A stretch of 64,000 nucleotides of DNA, taken from Mycobacterium shimoidei (GTDB lineage: Bacteria > Actinomycetota > Actinomycetes > Mycobacteriales > Mycobacteriaceae). Made by a program: the position numbers and the translations under genes. The notes beneath the pieces were generated by a model. The model ran no database searches. It was not told the origin of the DNA and saw only the letters and a list, made by a program, of their open reading frames with translations. Positions 17,890 through 27,031 of the stretch are shown one piece after another. Every line of letters starts with the position of its first letter. Position 1 is the first letter of the stretch. Where the stretch lies: positions 124,001 to 188,000 of the forward strand of contig LQPU01000037.1 of NCBI GenBank assembly GCA_002101905.1, read 5' to 3'.

Positions 17890-17929
17890 GGGCAACATCA
17901 TTCTCTCAAAATGAGAGTAGTCGTTTTCG
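17890..17929 (-). promoter_or_regulatory. Pair of operator sites ahead of the membrane-protein operon
   Basis: Two copies lie back to back: GGGCAAC-ATC-ATTCTCT (17890-17906, N3, 12 of 14 arm positions) and TGAGAGT-AGTC-GTTTTCG (17912-17929, N4, 12 of 14). Between them CTCTCA and TGAGAG also form a palindrome. The pair fills the gap between the mini-protein start at 17843 and the end of the FadD gene at 17961, so it must serve the leftward membrane operon. Confidence 0.6.
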
Positions 17930-17960
17930 CGCGGTCCCATATCGTGGACCAGCTGCGACC

Positions 17961-19412
17961 TCAGGCGTCGGCCAAAACGGCGAGGTCGCGTCTGACGACC
18001 TTGCCGACATCGTTTCGCGGCAACTGCTTGACGAATACGACACGCACAGGCACCCGGTACGGCGTCAAGCGCTCGCGGCACCATGCGATCAGGTCGTCCT
18101 CGGTCACGCAGGGGTCGTTGCACGCGACGAAAGCCCAGGGCACTTCGCCGAGGCGCTCATCGGGAATCCCCACCACGGCCGCCTCCCGTACGCCCTCGGC
18201 GGCCAGCAGCACGTCCTCGACTGCGCCTGGAAAAACCTTCAACCCACCGCGGTTGATCATGTCCGACACCCGGCCGTCCAGCCACAGGAACCCGTCCTCG
18301 TCGAACCATCCAAGGTCGCCGGTGTGAAACCAGCCGTCGTCGGTGAGCCTGTCCAGGAACGCCGGGTCGATCTTGCGAGCGGCCGTCGTCGGAGTGCGGA
18401 CCAACACCTCATCGTCGGCGATCGTGACGTCAATACCGGGCAGCGGGCGCCCGACCGAGCCGAGCTTGGTCGCGCCCCATTCGCGTGCGTCGGCAGCCGA
18501 CCATCCGACGACTTCACCACCCAATTCGGTTTGCCCGTAGGAATTGAGCACGATTACGCCGAACTTGTCCCGGAACCGACCGGCGTGCACGGGGGACAGC
18601 GGAGCGGTGATCGATCGAACGATCTTCAGCGGCGACAGGTCTGTGACCGATTCGTCGTGCAGCACCATCGTCAGCGCCGCGGGAGGTAGAACCGTGGAGC
18701 GCAACTGATGCCGCTTGACGAGGGCGGCGAAGTCGGTAGGCAAAAACCTGTCCATCAGTACGACACCCGAGCCGGCACGGAAGGCAAACAGCACCTGGTA
18801 GATGCCGGCCCACAAGGACAGCGAGAGCGGAACGAGGTTGGGCATCGGCGTTCGGTTCGCCTTGGCCGCCGTAGGCTTTGCGCCGCGGAGCTTGGCCAAC
18901 AGCCGGTCGATCAGGTCGAGCACGGTTGCATGACGCAAGGGCACCGGTTTGGGTGGTCCAGTGGTTCCTGACGTGAACTGCAGCAGCGCCACGTCCGCGT
19001 CGTATTGCCGCCGGTCGGGTGGCAGTTCGGACGATGGCGAGAGCGACCACATCAAGTTCGATCCGGCTACTACGGGCAACCTGGATTCCGAGAACCGAAG
19101 GGCCAGTTCATGTGTCGTGATCACTGCGACAGGCCGCAATGTTGCGAGCTGGGACGCCACCTCTGTATCGGGGGCCCGTGGGTTGAGTGGCGTGTAGACG
19201 CCACCCGCACGCCATGTCCCGAAGAGCGCGGCCACCGTGGTGGCGTCGTTGGGCAGCATGGCCGCGACGACTTGTCCGGTCACCAAACCTGCTTCGGCGA
19301 GTATCGCGGCCAGGTTGCCTGCACTCGCGACGAGTTCGTCGCGCGAGACGTCGACGGTCAATGTGTGCACAGCCGTGTCGGGCAGATCGGCCAACAGCTC
19401 GGCGAGACTCAC
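17961..19412 (-). CDS. Acyl-CoA synthetase (AMP-binding, FadD type)
   Basis: A 483-aa adenylate-forming enzyme with LLQFTSGTTGPPKPVPL (P-loop, near residue 147), NSYGQTELGG (A5), GWFHTGDLGWFDEDG (A7), GRVSDMINRGGLKVFP (A8) and a C-terminal Lys in RNDVGKVVRRDL. It should attach CoA to a carboxylic acid. The GTG start overlaps the stop of the upstream EchA. It is the last gene of a six-gene leftward operon (24344 to 17961) that contains everything for activating and oxidising an acyl group except the thiolase. Confidence 0.87.
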   Translation of the reverse strand: MSLAELLADLPDTAVHTLTVDVSRDELVASAGNLAAILAEAGLVTGQVVAAMLPNDATTVAALFGTWRAGGVYTPLNPRAPDTEVASQLATLRPVAVITTHELALRFSESRLPVVAGSNLMWSLSPSSELPPDRRQYDADVALLQFTSGTTGPPKPVPLRHATVLDLIDRLLAKLRGAKPTAAKANRTPMPNLVPLSLSLWAGIYQVLFAFRAGSGVVLMDRFLPTDFAALVKRHQLRSTVLPPAALTMVLHDESVTDLSPLKIVRSITAPLSPVHAGRFRDKFGVIVLNSYGQTELGGEVVGWSAADAREWGATKLGSVGRPLPGIDVTIADDEVLVRTPTTAARKIDPAFLDRLTDDGWFHTGDLGWFDEDGFLWLDGRVSDMINRGGLKVFPGAVEDVLLAAEGVREAAVVGIPDERLGEVPWAFVACNDPCVTEDDLIAWCRERLTPYRVPVRVVFVKQLPRNDVGKVVRRDLAVLADA

Positions 19413-20209
19413 GAGTCAGGCTCCAGCGGTTGCCAAACGGGCGCGCGTTTGTCGGCGAACGCCCGTGGCCCCTCGTTCTGGTCGGGATGGCCCCACATCG
19501 ACGTCAAGTGCTTGGCGCCCGCTCGGCACGCATCTGTCAGGCCGTATTCGAGCGCGCCCCACAACGCGCGCTTGGTCGCCCGCATCGCGGCGGGCGAATT
19601 CATGGCGATCTTCTCGGCCAGTTCCTGAGCGACGTCGCGCAGCTTGTCGGGCGGGTCGACGATCTGGCTGATCATGCCGAGCTCGTACGCACGCTGGGCA
19701 GTCAGACGTTCGTGGCTGCCGACGAGCGCCATCCTCAGAACCGCCTCGGCGGGCATCTTTCGCATCAGCGCGATCGTCTCCAACGCGCTGACCTGACCGA
19801 TGGAGACATGCGGATCGACGAACGTTGCGTCCGACGACGCGATGACAATGTCGGCATCGGCAACCCAGTGCAGTCCGCCACCCGCACACACCCCGTTGAC
19901 GGCAGTGATGATGGGCTTTCCCACATTGCAATGCCAACCCGTCAACTTCAGGTCCAGCGTGCGCATCGACTCCTGGAACTGCTGTACCGCCTCGCCGTCT
20001 AGGTCCTCGACGTCGGCGCCGACCTGAAAGGCCCTGCCGTTGCCGGTGTGCACGATGACCCGCACATCAGGATCGGCATCCAGTTCCGCCCACGCTCTGG
20101 AGAACTCCTCGCGCATCACCGCGTCGTACGCGTTGAGTCGATCGGGGCGGTTGTTGATGATCCAGCCCACGGGACCGCGCCGCTCGACGATCAGCTTCTG
20201 ATATGTCAC
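19409..20209 (-). CDS. Enoyl-CoA hydratase/isomerase family protein
   Basis: A 266-aa crotonase-fold protein. The oxyanion-hole segments are GRAFQVGADV and VNGVCAGGGLHWVADADIVIASSD. The first catalytic Glu position after GGGL is His rather than Glu, and the second region reads DPHVSIGQVSALET, so it may be a hydratase variant, isomerase or hydrolase. I chose GTG 20209 (VTYQKLIVERRG) because it overlaps the upstream stop; the frame is open to 20239. It is a clear tandem paralogue of the next gene upstream. Confidence 0.87.
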   Translation of the reverse strand: MTYQKLIVERRGPVGWIINNRPDRLNAYDAVMREEFSRAWAELDADPDVRVIVHTGNGRAFQVGADVEDLDGEAVQQFQESMRTLDLKLTGWHCNVGKPIITAVNGVCAGGGLHWVADADIVIASSDATFVDPHVSIGQVSALETIALMRKMPAEAVLRMALVGSHERLTAQRAYELGMISQIVDPPDKLRDVAQELAEKIAMNSPAAMRATKRALWGALEYGLTDACRAGAKHLTSMWGHPDQNEGPRAFADKRAPVWQPLEPDS

Positions 20210-21018
20210 GAAACCTCCACCGGGCCGAGCGGCTGCCAACGTGCGTCCCGCTTGTCACGCCACGCACGTATGCCTTCGGCGTGGTCGGGGTGATTGCGCA
20301 ACCGCCAGATCTCCTCGCTGGCGGCGCTTCTGGCTGCTGACAGACCGACTTCCAGGGAATGCCACAACGTCTTCTTGGTGGCGCGCATCGCGGTGGGTGA
20401 GTTGGTCGCAACAGCGGCGGCCAGCCGGCCGGCGGTCGGCCGAAGCTGATCGGCAGGCACGACATCCGAGACGATGCCCAAATCGTATGCTCGTTGCGCC
20501 GAGATACGCTCACCCTTACCGCTCAGCGTCATTCGTGTGATCGCCTCCATCGGTGACTTACGCAGCAGCGTGATCGCCTCGTAAGCGACGGCCTGTCCCA
20601 CCGCGACGTGCGGGTCGACGAACGAGGCCTCCTCGGCGGCAATGACGATGTCCGCATCGGCAACCAAATGCAGCCCGCCGCCCGCGCACACCCCGTTGAC
20701 CGCCGCGATCACGGGCTTCCACACTTCGCAGTGCCACGACGAAATCTTCAGCTCGGCGTCCCTGGTCCGGCGTGAGTGTCGCCGCATGGCAGCCTTGTCG
20801 CGAGCCACCTGCACCACGTCCATTCCGGTGCAGAACGCCTTGCCGTTGGCGGTGTTGACGATCGCCTGCACGTCGCCGTCGGCATCCAAGTCGGCCCACG
20901 CCGCCTCGAGTTCGTCGAGCATCAGTGCGTCGAACGCGTTGCCGGCATCCGGCCGGTTCAGGATCAGCCAGCCGACGCCGTCTGACTTTTCGACGATCAG
21001 CCGTTCGTAGTTACTCAC
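20206..21018 (-). CDS. Enoyl-CoA hydratase/isomerase family protein
   Basis: A 270-aa crotonase-fold protein, very similar to the product of 19409: both have AVNGVCAGGGLH, VADADIVIA and FVDPHV motifs and the same C-terminal pattern of HPDxxEG and a DKR motif. As in its neighbour, His follows the GGGL turn in place of the usual Glu. The two may be a duplicated pair that now forms a mixed trimer or handles two intermediates. GTG 21018 overlaps the FadE stop by four bases. Confidence 0.87.
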   Translation of the reverse strand: MSNYERLIVEKSDGVGWLILNRPDAGNAFDALMLDELEAAWADLDADGDVQAIVNTANGKAFCTGMDVVQVARDKAAMRRHSRRTRDAELKISSWHCEVWKPVIAAVNGVCAGGGLHLVADADIVIAAEEASFVDPHVAVGQAVAYEAITLLRKSPMEAITRMTLSGKGERISAQRAYDLGIVSDVVPADQLRPTAGRLAAAVATNSPTAMRATKKTLWHSLEVGLSAARSAASEEIWRLRNHPDHAEGIRAWRDKRDARWQPLGPVEVS

Positions 21019-22262
21019 GAGCGCGGAATTTCTTTCCAGGGCTTACCCCTCCACGGATCCGGCTCCTTGGGCAGACCGAGCACGCGCTCACCGAGGATGT
21101 TCTTGTTGATATCGGTCGTGCCGCCCTCGGTGGCATTGGCCAGACTGCGCAGCATGCCGTGCACGTCGCGGGGCAAGTCGTCAGGATCGTCGGTCGCCGG
21201 CCAGGCCACCGCAGCAGTGCCCAGCACGTCGACCATCAGATCCTGGATCTGTTGATTGAGCGTGGCCTGATGGACCTTGCCGATCGAGGACGCCGCACCG
21301 GGCGACTGGCCGGCCGAAAGCGCTGCTTGCACCCGCGCATTGGTCCAGCCGCGGATCTGCTCCTGCGCCCAAAGTCGCACGATCTTGTTTCGCACGACGG
21401 GGTCGTCCCAACGCCCGGTCTCTCGAGCAAGGGCGATCAGGCGCTCTGCGCTGGAACCACCGAGCCGGCCCATACCGCCGGATCCGGAGCCGGAAACCAT
21501 TTGCCGCTCGCTGGACAGGGTCGACGCGCTGACCCGCCAGCCATCATTGATCTCGCCGACTCGATGCTCGTCGGGCACTCTCGCCCCGTCGAGGAAGACC
21601 TCGTTGAACTCCGCTTCGCCGGTGATCTGGCGCAGCGGTCGCACTTCGACGCCCGGCTGGTGCATGTCAAGCAGGAAGTAGGTGATGCCTTTGTGCTTGG
21701 GCTGGTCCGGATCGGTGCGTGCGAGCAGGATAGCGAAGTCCGCCTGGTCGGCCCACGTGGTCCACACTTTCTGTCCGGAGATCACCCAGTGATCGCCGTC
21801 GCGTACGGCCCGGGTCGCCAGAGACGCGAGATCGGAGCCTGCGCCGGGCTCGCTGAAGAGCTGACACCACTTCTCTTCGTTGCGGACGATGGGCGGCAGG
21901 AAGCGCAATCGCTGTTCCTCTGTTCCGTGACTGAACAAAGCCGCGGCAGCGTTGTTGAGTCCCAAGGGATTCAGCCGCGTGAGCCGGAGCGGGGCAAGAA
22001 CGGTCTCGATAGCGCGGGCGATGTCGTTGCCGACGCCGAGGCCGCCGTGCTCCGGAAGCCAGGTCGGTGCGACCAGTCCCGAGTCGGCGAATGTCGGATA
22101 CCAATCCCGATAGTCCGCCGGGGTGCGGACAGCCCGCAGGGCCGCGGGCCCTTCGGCAGCGGCCGAGCGCCACGCTGCGGGAACCTCAGTGGCAATCCAC
22201 TGACGCACCACGTCAACGGCGTCGGTGACGGAGGTGTCCGCGGTGATCGGCAAGCGGGTCAT
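21015..22262 (-). CDS. Acyl-CoA dehydrogenase (FadE type)
   Basis: A 415-aa acyl-CoA dehydrogenase. Visible elements are TWLPEHGGLGVGNDIA, the flavin loop WCQLFSEPGAGSDLASL, the VISGQKVWTTWADQADFA strand, a Gly-rich insert SGSGSGGMGRLGGSSA near residue 245, and the C-terminal ATEGGTTDINKNILGERVLG. The last segment keeps a Glu at the EGGTT position where the family has its catalytic base. ATG 22262 begins the homology; the open frame continues upstream through the EchA gene but has no family similarity there. Confidence 0.88.
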   Translation of the reverse strand: MTRLPITADTSVTDAVDVVRQWIATEVPAAWRSAAAEGPAALRAVRTPADYRDWYPTFADSGLVAPTWLPEHGGLGVGNDIARAIETVLAPLRLTRLNPLGLNNAAAALFSHGTEEQRLRFLPPIVRNEEKWCQLFSEPGAGSDLASLATRAVRDGDHWVISGQKVWTTWADQADFAILLARTDPDQPKHKGITYFLLDMHQPGVEVRPLRQITGEAEFNEVFLDGARVPDEHRVGEINDGWRVSASTLSSERQMVSGSGSGGMGRLGGSSAERLIALARETGRWDDPVVRNKIVRLWAQEQIRGWTNARVQAALSAGQSPGAASSIGKVHQATLNQQIQDLMVDVLGTAAVAWPATDDPDDLPRDVHGMLRSLANATEGGTTDINKNILGERVLGLPKEPDPWRGKPWKEIPRS

Positions 22263-22269
22263 GATCTGT

Positions 22270-23076
22270 TCAACGGCCTTGGAATTTCGTTTCGCGTTTG
22301 TCGCGGAAGGCCGCCAGGCCTTCTTTGAAATCGTCACTGCGGCTAGATAATTCCAGCGCCATGGCCTCGTTCTGGAGGTGACGGTCGAGATCGAGCCCGT
22401 TGCCACTGTGCAGCAGCCATTTGGTGAGCCCGAGGGCAACCGTGGGCGCCTCACCGAGTCTGGTGACGAGTTCCTCTGCAACAGAGGCCAATTGATCGGG
22501 CACGCAAGCGCCGTGGATGATGCCCCAGTCGGCCGCGGTGGCGCCGGAGATCTCCTCGCCGAGCATAAGAAGCTGCCTGGTACGCACCATCCCGATCAAA
22601 CGTGGCAGCAGCCAGGCGGCACCGCTGTCGGGTGTGAAGCCGCGGGCCATGAACGGTTCCCAGAACCGAGCGTCCTCGGCGGCTAAGCAGAAGTCGGACG
22701 CCAAAGCGATGTGGAAACCCAGGCCGGCCGCCCAGCCACGGACCACTGCGACGATTGGCACCTGTGTCTTGAGCATCAGCGGGATGAGCCGGTTAGCCTT
22801 GTTCGGGAGCCGGCGCTGAGTACTTCCCACTCGTGGTTTGCGCTCGGACTTCGCATTGTTGGCGATCAGATCCGAACCTGCGCAAAAGTCGGCGCCGTCG
22901 GCGTCGATGCGGATGACGCGCACCGCCTCATCGATGTTTGCGGCGGCGAGGTGTTCGATCAAAGCGTCCAGCATCGTGTCATTGACGGCGTTGCGGCGTT
23001 CAGCGCGGTCGAGGGTCAGGCATAGGACGGGCCCTTGTTGCTCGGCCCGAAGCCCGGGAACGCTGGCATAGGTCAT
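22270..23076 (-). CDS. Enoyl-CoA hydratase/isomerase family protein
   Basis: A 268-aa crotonase-fold protein of a different branch from the two downstream. Oxyanion-hole regions are ADFCAGSDL and VRGWAAGLGFHIALASD; the second catalytic region is GFTPDSGAAWLLPR, with Asp in place of Glu, a pattern shared with the protein at 24436 and seen in isomerase-like members. The C-terminus EGLAAFRDKRETKFQGR is typical. It lies 7 bases before the FadE and 8 bases after the dehydratase gene. Confidence 0.86.
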   Translation of the reverse strand: MTYASVPGLRAEQQGPVLCLTLDRAERRNAVNDTMLDALIEHLAAANIDEAVRVIRIDADGADFCAGSDLIANNAKSERKPRVGSTQRRLPNKANRLIPLMLKTQVPIVAVVRGWAAGLGFHIALASDFCLAAEDARFWEPFMARGFTPDSGAAWLLPRLIGMVRTRQLLMLGEEISGATAADWGIIHGACVPDQLASVAEELVTRLGEAPTVALGLTKWLLHSGNGLDLDRHLQNEAMALELSSRSDDFKEGLAAFRDKRETKFQGR

Positions 23077-23084
23077 GGCAGTTG

Positions 23085-24344
23085 TCAGCGATCTGCGAAT
23101 TGGGCTGATACGGCGGCGAGCAGATCCGTCAGGTTCGTCGCCCCGCCAGGCGGATCGGGCAGCCGGACCGGGCCGCGTTCCCGGCTGGGTAACAGGATGG
23201 TCGCGTGGCCCGGCGTGGTGACCTCGTTGCGGTGGTTGGTTGCGGCGAGTTCTACATCGACCGCGGGGCGGTCGTCTTCGGCGAGATATTTGTGGGTGAC
23301 GGTGCCGGTGATGGTGTGCAGATCGCCCACGTAGTTGAACAACCGGAACTCACAGTCCAGCTTCCACAGCCAGGCGTCGTCGCCCATCCAGTCCGTACAC
23401 AGATGGATCAGCCACGTCTCACGCATGCGGCCGTAATCGAAAGTGGTGGGATTGCCCGCATTTCGGGCGGCATCGGGCTCCCAGTGCACGCGCTGCTGCA
23501 CATCGGGTACGCCGTGCTCGTTCAGCGTGTAGAAGCGTGGGATGCGTTGCCGGTTGCGCCATGCCAACCGCAGGGGCCGCACTCCGTACATACCGGTGCC
23601 CATGCCGACATGCCAGCAGACCATATCGGTGACGGTCAGCGGTCCCTTGATCAACGAGCCGAGCTCGTCACCTTCGCTGACGTCTTCCCACCACCGTGGT
23701 TCGGCACCGCGCGGGGACTCCCTCGCGTAGCATTCGTCGATCTCGGCGATCTCCTCGGCCGTCCAGGTCTTGAGTTCGACCGACTCGTACTTCTTGCGAC
23801 CGCGGGCCTTGCTGCGCTCCGTACGGATCATGTTGCGGTACTGGCCGCCGAGAATGGTGCCCTCATCATCGCGAAACACCTGCGCCGACCACTCGTGAAT
23901 CGCACGACCGGCGAACTCACTGCTTTTGTCGAGTGCGGCCACCAGCGCGTTGCGCCGAAAGACTCGGTGGTTGGCCCGCAGGGGAGCCCACCACTCTCGT
24001 GCGGACGACGCATAGAACGCATGAACACCGCGAAGGGGGTCGCCCTTGGTCAGGGCGCGATCCTCATCGGAGAGCTCGGTGACTTCGTCTTCGCCGATCA
24101 ACGTGTCACCGCCGACCAGTGCGGGCGGCGCGATCGATTCACCCCACACCGACTTGGCGGCGTAGTCCGGATCAGCCCACATGGGGTTGGCGTCGCCGTA
24201 GGCTTCGGCCACGTGCCGGAAGGTGTCCTCGTTGGGACGGATGTAGTGCGGTGGTTGGGTGTGCGGAACGGCGATGCCGATGGTGGCGCGCAACCTGGCC
24301 AGCCCCTCATCGGTGATCCGGCCCGATTGAGAGGAGCGGGTCAT
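23085..24344 (-). CDS. Two-domain hotdog dehydratase (FAS1-like/MaoC type)
   Basis: A 419-aa protein with two hotdog domains. The first has the FAS1-like dehydratase pattern HVAEAYGDANPMWADPDYA near residue 50; the second begins near residue 220 with the GDELGSLIKGPLTVTDMVCW segment and ends with the AATNHRNEVTTPGHATI strand. Such proteins hydrate or dehydrate bulky enoyl-CoAs. In the first motif Trp replaces the usual His of NPxH. ATG 24344 has AGGAGG six bases upstream, so I reject the longer frame to 24386. It is the first gene of the six-gene operon. Confidence 0.85.
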   Translation of the reverse strand: MTRSSQSGRITDEGLARLRATIGIAVPHTQPPHYIRPNEDTFRHVAEAYGDANPMWADPDYAAKSVWGESIAPPALVGGDTLIGEDEVTELSDEDRALTKGDPLRGVHAFYASSAREWWAPLRANHRVFRRNALVAALDKSSEFAGRAIHEWSAQVFRDDEGTILGGQYRNMIRTERSKARGRKKYESVELKTWTAEEIAEIDECYARESPRGAEPRWWEDVSEGDELGSLIKGPLTVTDMVCWHVGMGTGMYGVRPLRLAWRNRQRIPRFYTLNEHGVPDVQQRVHWEPDAARNAGNPTTFDYGRMRETWLIHLCTDWMGDDAWLWKLDCEFRLFNYVGDLHTITGTVTHKYLAEDDRPAVDVELAATNHRNEVTTPGHATILLPSRERGPVRLPDPPGGATNLTDLLAAVSAQFADR

Positions 24345-24389
24345 GGCGCGCCTCCTCAGTTCTGGCGAATACGGTGGCTCCGACAAGTG

Positions 24390-24407
24390 TGGAAATTAAG
24401 ATACCCG
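24390..24407. promoter_or_regulatory. Weak operator-like site, divergent promoter
   Basis: TGGAAAT-TAAG-ATACCCG has a perfect left arm (TGRNAAY) and a poor right arm. A second partial copy, with GGAAACG facing CGTT, lies at about 24413-24425. The 91-base gap separates the leftward six-gene operon from the rightward EchA, so a site is expected here, but the matches are weaker than elsewhere. Confidence 0.35.
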
Positions 24408-24435
24408 AAAAACGGAAACGCCGTTCACGGCAGGG

Positions 24436-25260
24436 GTGAGTGAGTTGATCGAGGAGCAGCCGGGGATCCTGACGACCGTTGATGCAGACGGTGTCTGCCG
24501 CATCACCATCGATCGACCTGATGTAGGAAACTCGTTGTCCCCGTTGGCTCGTGACGCACTGACGGAGGCTTTCGAGCGCGCCGGCGACGACCCGGCAGTG
24601 CGGGCAGTGCTACTGGGTGCTACTGGGCAGCGGCACTTCTGTGCGGGGGCGGGGCTGTCCCCTCAGCCAGCGCCTCAGTCGCATGTTGCCGACAAGCAGC
24701 CGGGAGACGTTGCTCGCATGCTGAAAAAGGGATGGCAGCGGTTGGTCTCATCAATACTCGACTGCGACAAGCCCGTGGTCGCCGCGGTGAAGGGCACCGC
24801 GGCCGGTGCAGGATCCAGCCTGGTGCTTGCCTGCGATCTCGTCGTCATGTCGACAGAGGCAAAGCTTGTGGAGGCCTTCGTGCACCGCGGCGTCCTGCCC
24901 GATTCCGGCGCCATTCATCTGCTGACGAGGATCGTTGGGCTGCGTAAGGCCACCGAGCTGCTGATGCTGGGCGAACCCGTCGACGCCGCCACCTGTGAGC
25001 GTCTGGGACTGGTCAACCGCGTGGTAGCACCGGCAGCTACGGATGCGGTCGCCGAGGAACTGGTCGGCCGGCTCGCGGCCGGGCCCACGGTCATGCTCGC
25101 GCACACCAAGCGACTGCTGTTGGTGTCCTCGGAGTCGGGCCGTGATCGAGCTTTCGAGCAGGAGGCGTGGGCTCAGGAGGTGGTGTCGCGCACAACCGAC
25201 CTTGCAGAAGGTCTGCAGTCGTTCGCGGAGCGCCGCGAACCGCGATTCCAGGGCCGCTGA
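24436..25260 (+). CDS. Enoyl-CoA hydratase/isomerase family protein
   Basis: A 274-aa crotonase-fold protein with HFCAGAGLS, VKGTAAGAGSSLVLACDLVVMS and GVLPDSGAIHLLTRIVG. Ser replaces the first Glu and Asp is at the second site, as in the protein at 22270, to which it is similar. The C-terminus ends EGLQSFAERREPRFQGR. It starts at GTG 24436 after CAGGGG and is divergent from the six-gene operon. Confidence 0.86.
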   Translation: MSELIEEQPGILTTVDADGVCRITIDRPDVGNSLSPLARDALTEAFERAGDDPAVRAVLLGATGQRHFCAGAGLSPQPAPQSHVADKQPGDVARMLKKGWQRLVSSILDCDKPVVAAVKGTAAGAGSSLVLACDLVVMSTEAKLVEAFVHRGVLPDSGAIHLLTRIVGLRKATELLMLGEPVDAATCERLGLVNRVVAPAATDAVAEELVGRLAAGPTVMLAHTKRLLLVSSESGRDRAFEQEAWAQEVVSRTTDLAEGLQSFAERREPRFQGR

Positions 25261-25415
25261 CCCTCATCGATTCGCTGGCCCCCAACGGATCGTGAAGGTC
25301 GCGGTGTCATCGATCTCGTCAATCGTCTCAGCGACGGATCCCGGGGTGAGCAAGGTGTTCTCGATCCCTTAGGTGACGCCGATGAACATCCTTGAGAGGT
25401 TACATTTACCCTAAG

Positions 25416-25433
25416 TGAGAACCACCATTTGCA
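25416..25433 (+). promoter_or_regulatory. Operator site, N4 class, upstream of FadD
   Basis: TGAGAAC-CACC-ATTTGCA matches TGRNAAY-N4-RTTNYCA at 13 of 14 arm positions. It ends 13 bases before the ATG at 25447. The gap 25261-25446 otherwise holds no clear gene; a 26-codon GTG frame at 25291-25371 is too short and unlike any family to call. Confidence 0.55.
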
Positions 25434-25446
25434 TCAGAGGACACCT

Positions 25447-27015
25447 ATGAGCGGCCCGACTGCGCTGCTGCGGTATGCGCACCGCCGCGCCGCGGCATTG
25501 CGGGACCGGTACCGCGAGGCGGGATCCTGGTCGGGTCAGCCCGCCGATGTCGTTCGTGTCGCGGCGGCACGGCATCCGGACCGGCTGGCTCTGGCCGCCC
25601 GGGGGTCAAAGCTCACCTATTCCCAACTTGACAGGCGCATCGATGCAGCCTGCAGCAGTTTGGCGGCCTCGGGGGTCGGGGCATCGACACCGACCATTGT
25701 CGTAGTGGGTAATGACGTGGATTCAGTGGTTGCCGTCCATGCGGCGCTGCGCCTCGACGCGGTGGTCCTGTTGGTGCCTCGCAGCGCCGGTGAGACACAG
25801 GTGGCCGACATCGCCGCGCGCACGGGAGCTGAATTCGGGGTTGCGCCGAATTGGCCTGCAGCCCATCGGCAAGAGCTGTCCGAGAGATTGGCATGGATAG
25901 CCCTGGACACCGGCTGCACACCGCAGGCTGTGTACCGATCCGAGCGAGCGGCCGACGAACCGGGCCTCGTGCTCTACACATCGGGGACCACCTCGGCGCC
26001 CAAAGGAGTCATCCACTCGCTGAGCACGCTGATGAAGGCGTCGGCGAACTACATTGCGGCGGCCGGACTGGGCCCCGCGGACCGGATTCTCCTCATCAGT
26101 CCGCTCGCCTCGGTGACCGGAGTGCTGCAGGCGATCTTCATCGGTCCGATGCTCTGCGCGGCAGTCATCCTCGAGGACAAGTGGGATCCGGTCGAAAGTT
26201 GCCAGCTGCTGGTCTCGTCTGGTGCGACTTGGTACGGCGGGCCGGATCGCTTGCTGGAAAGGATGCTCGACGAGGCGGTGGCGCGCGGCTGGGATGTACC
26301 CCTGCGAGCGGTCTATCTGGGCGGAACGATGCTGGACCGGCGCATCGTCGCGCGTCTCGAAGACCGCTTCGGGATCATCGTGATGCGCGCCTACGGTTCG
26401 TCAGAAGTACCGGTTAGCACGTCGGGCCTGCGGTGGGAGCCTGCGGATGTGCGTCACGCCGACGACGGTGTTGCGCTGGCGGACGTCGAGGTGAGGATGG
26501 GATCTGCGGACGACCCAACCGAGTGCTGTATTCGGGGGCCTCATACGTTTCTCGGGTACATCGACGCCGAGGACGAAGCGCAGGCGTTCGATGGTGAGTG
26601 GTTTCGTACCGGCGACGTCGCCGAAATCTCTGAAGGCCGGGTCCGCATCGTCGGGCGCTTGAAGGACATCATCATCCGCAACGGTCTGAAGATCGCGGCT
26701 GCCGAGGTGGAGGAGGCCGTCGCCAGGATCGCCGGAGTCCGCGAGTGTGCGGCATACGCTGTGGCCGATGCCACGACCGGCGAACGGCTTGCCGTCGCCG
26801 TGGTGCTCGACGCCGATGCCGACATGTCGCTGGCGACGGTTGCCGACGCGCTCATCTCGGCGGGACTGCCCAAGTACAAGCTGCCCGAGGAATTGGTGTT
26901 CTGGAACGAGCCGCTGCCGGTCAATGTCAACGGCAAAGTAGAGCGCAATACCCTTGTTGCGCGCTCGGCGGGGCGCCCCCGGATGCTAGCCGACCGCCTT
27001 GCCGCAACTGGCTGA
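25447..27015 (+). CDS. Acyl-CoA synthetase (AMP-binding, FadD type)
   Basis: A 522-aa adenylate-forming ligase with LVLYTSGTTSAPKGVIHS (P-loop), MRAYGSSEVPVSTS (A5), EWFRTGDVAEI (A7), GRLKDIIIRNGLKIAA (A8) and the catalytic Lys in NVNGKVERNTL. It should activate a carboxylic acid with ATP and CoA. I chose ATG 25447 (MSGPTALL) with AGAGGAC upstream over the in-frame TTG or earlier codon at 25429. It has its own operator site and probably its own promoter. Confidence 0.87.
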   Translation: MSGPTALLRYAHRRAAALRDRYREAGSWSGQPADVVRVAAARHPDRLALAARGSKLTYSQLDRRIDAACSSLAASGVGASTPTIVVVGNDVDSVVAVHAALRLDAVVLLVPRSAGETQVADIAARTGAEFGVAPNWPAAHRQELSERLAWIALDTGCTPQAVYRSERAADEPGLVLYTSGTTSAPKGVIHSLSTLMKASANYIAAAGLGPADRILLISPLASVTGVLQAIFIGPMLCAAVILEDKWDPVESCQLLVSSGATWYGGPDRLLERMLDEAVARGWDVPLRAVYLGGTMLDRRIVARLEDRFGIIVMRAYGSSEVPVSTSGLRWEPADVRHADDGVALADVEVRMGSADDPTECCIRGPHTFLGYIDAEDEAQAFDGEWFRTGDVAEISEGRVRIVGRLKDIIIRNGLKIAAAEVEEAVARIAGVRECAAYAVADATTGERLAVAVVLDADADMSLATVADALISAGLPKYKLPEELVFWNEPLPVNVNGKVERNTLVARSAGRPRMLADRLAATG

Positions 27016-27031
27016 ACTTTTGATGCTGGCG

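Noticed and set aside
25291..25371. A 26-codon GTG frame between EchA and FadD
   Set aside because: No ribosome binding site, no hydrophobic segment and no family resemblance.
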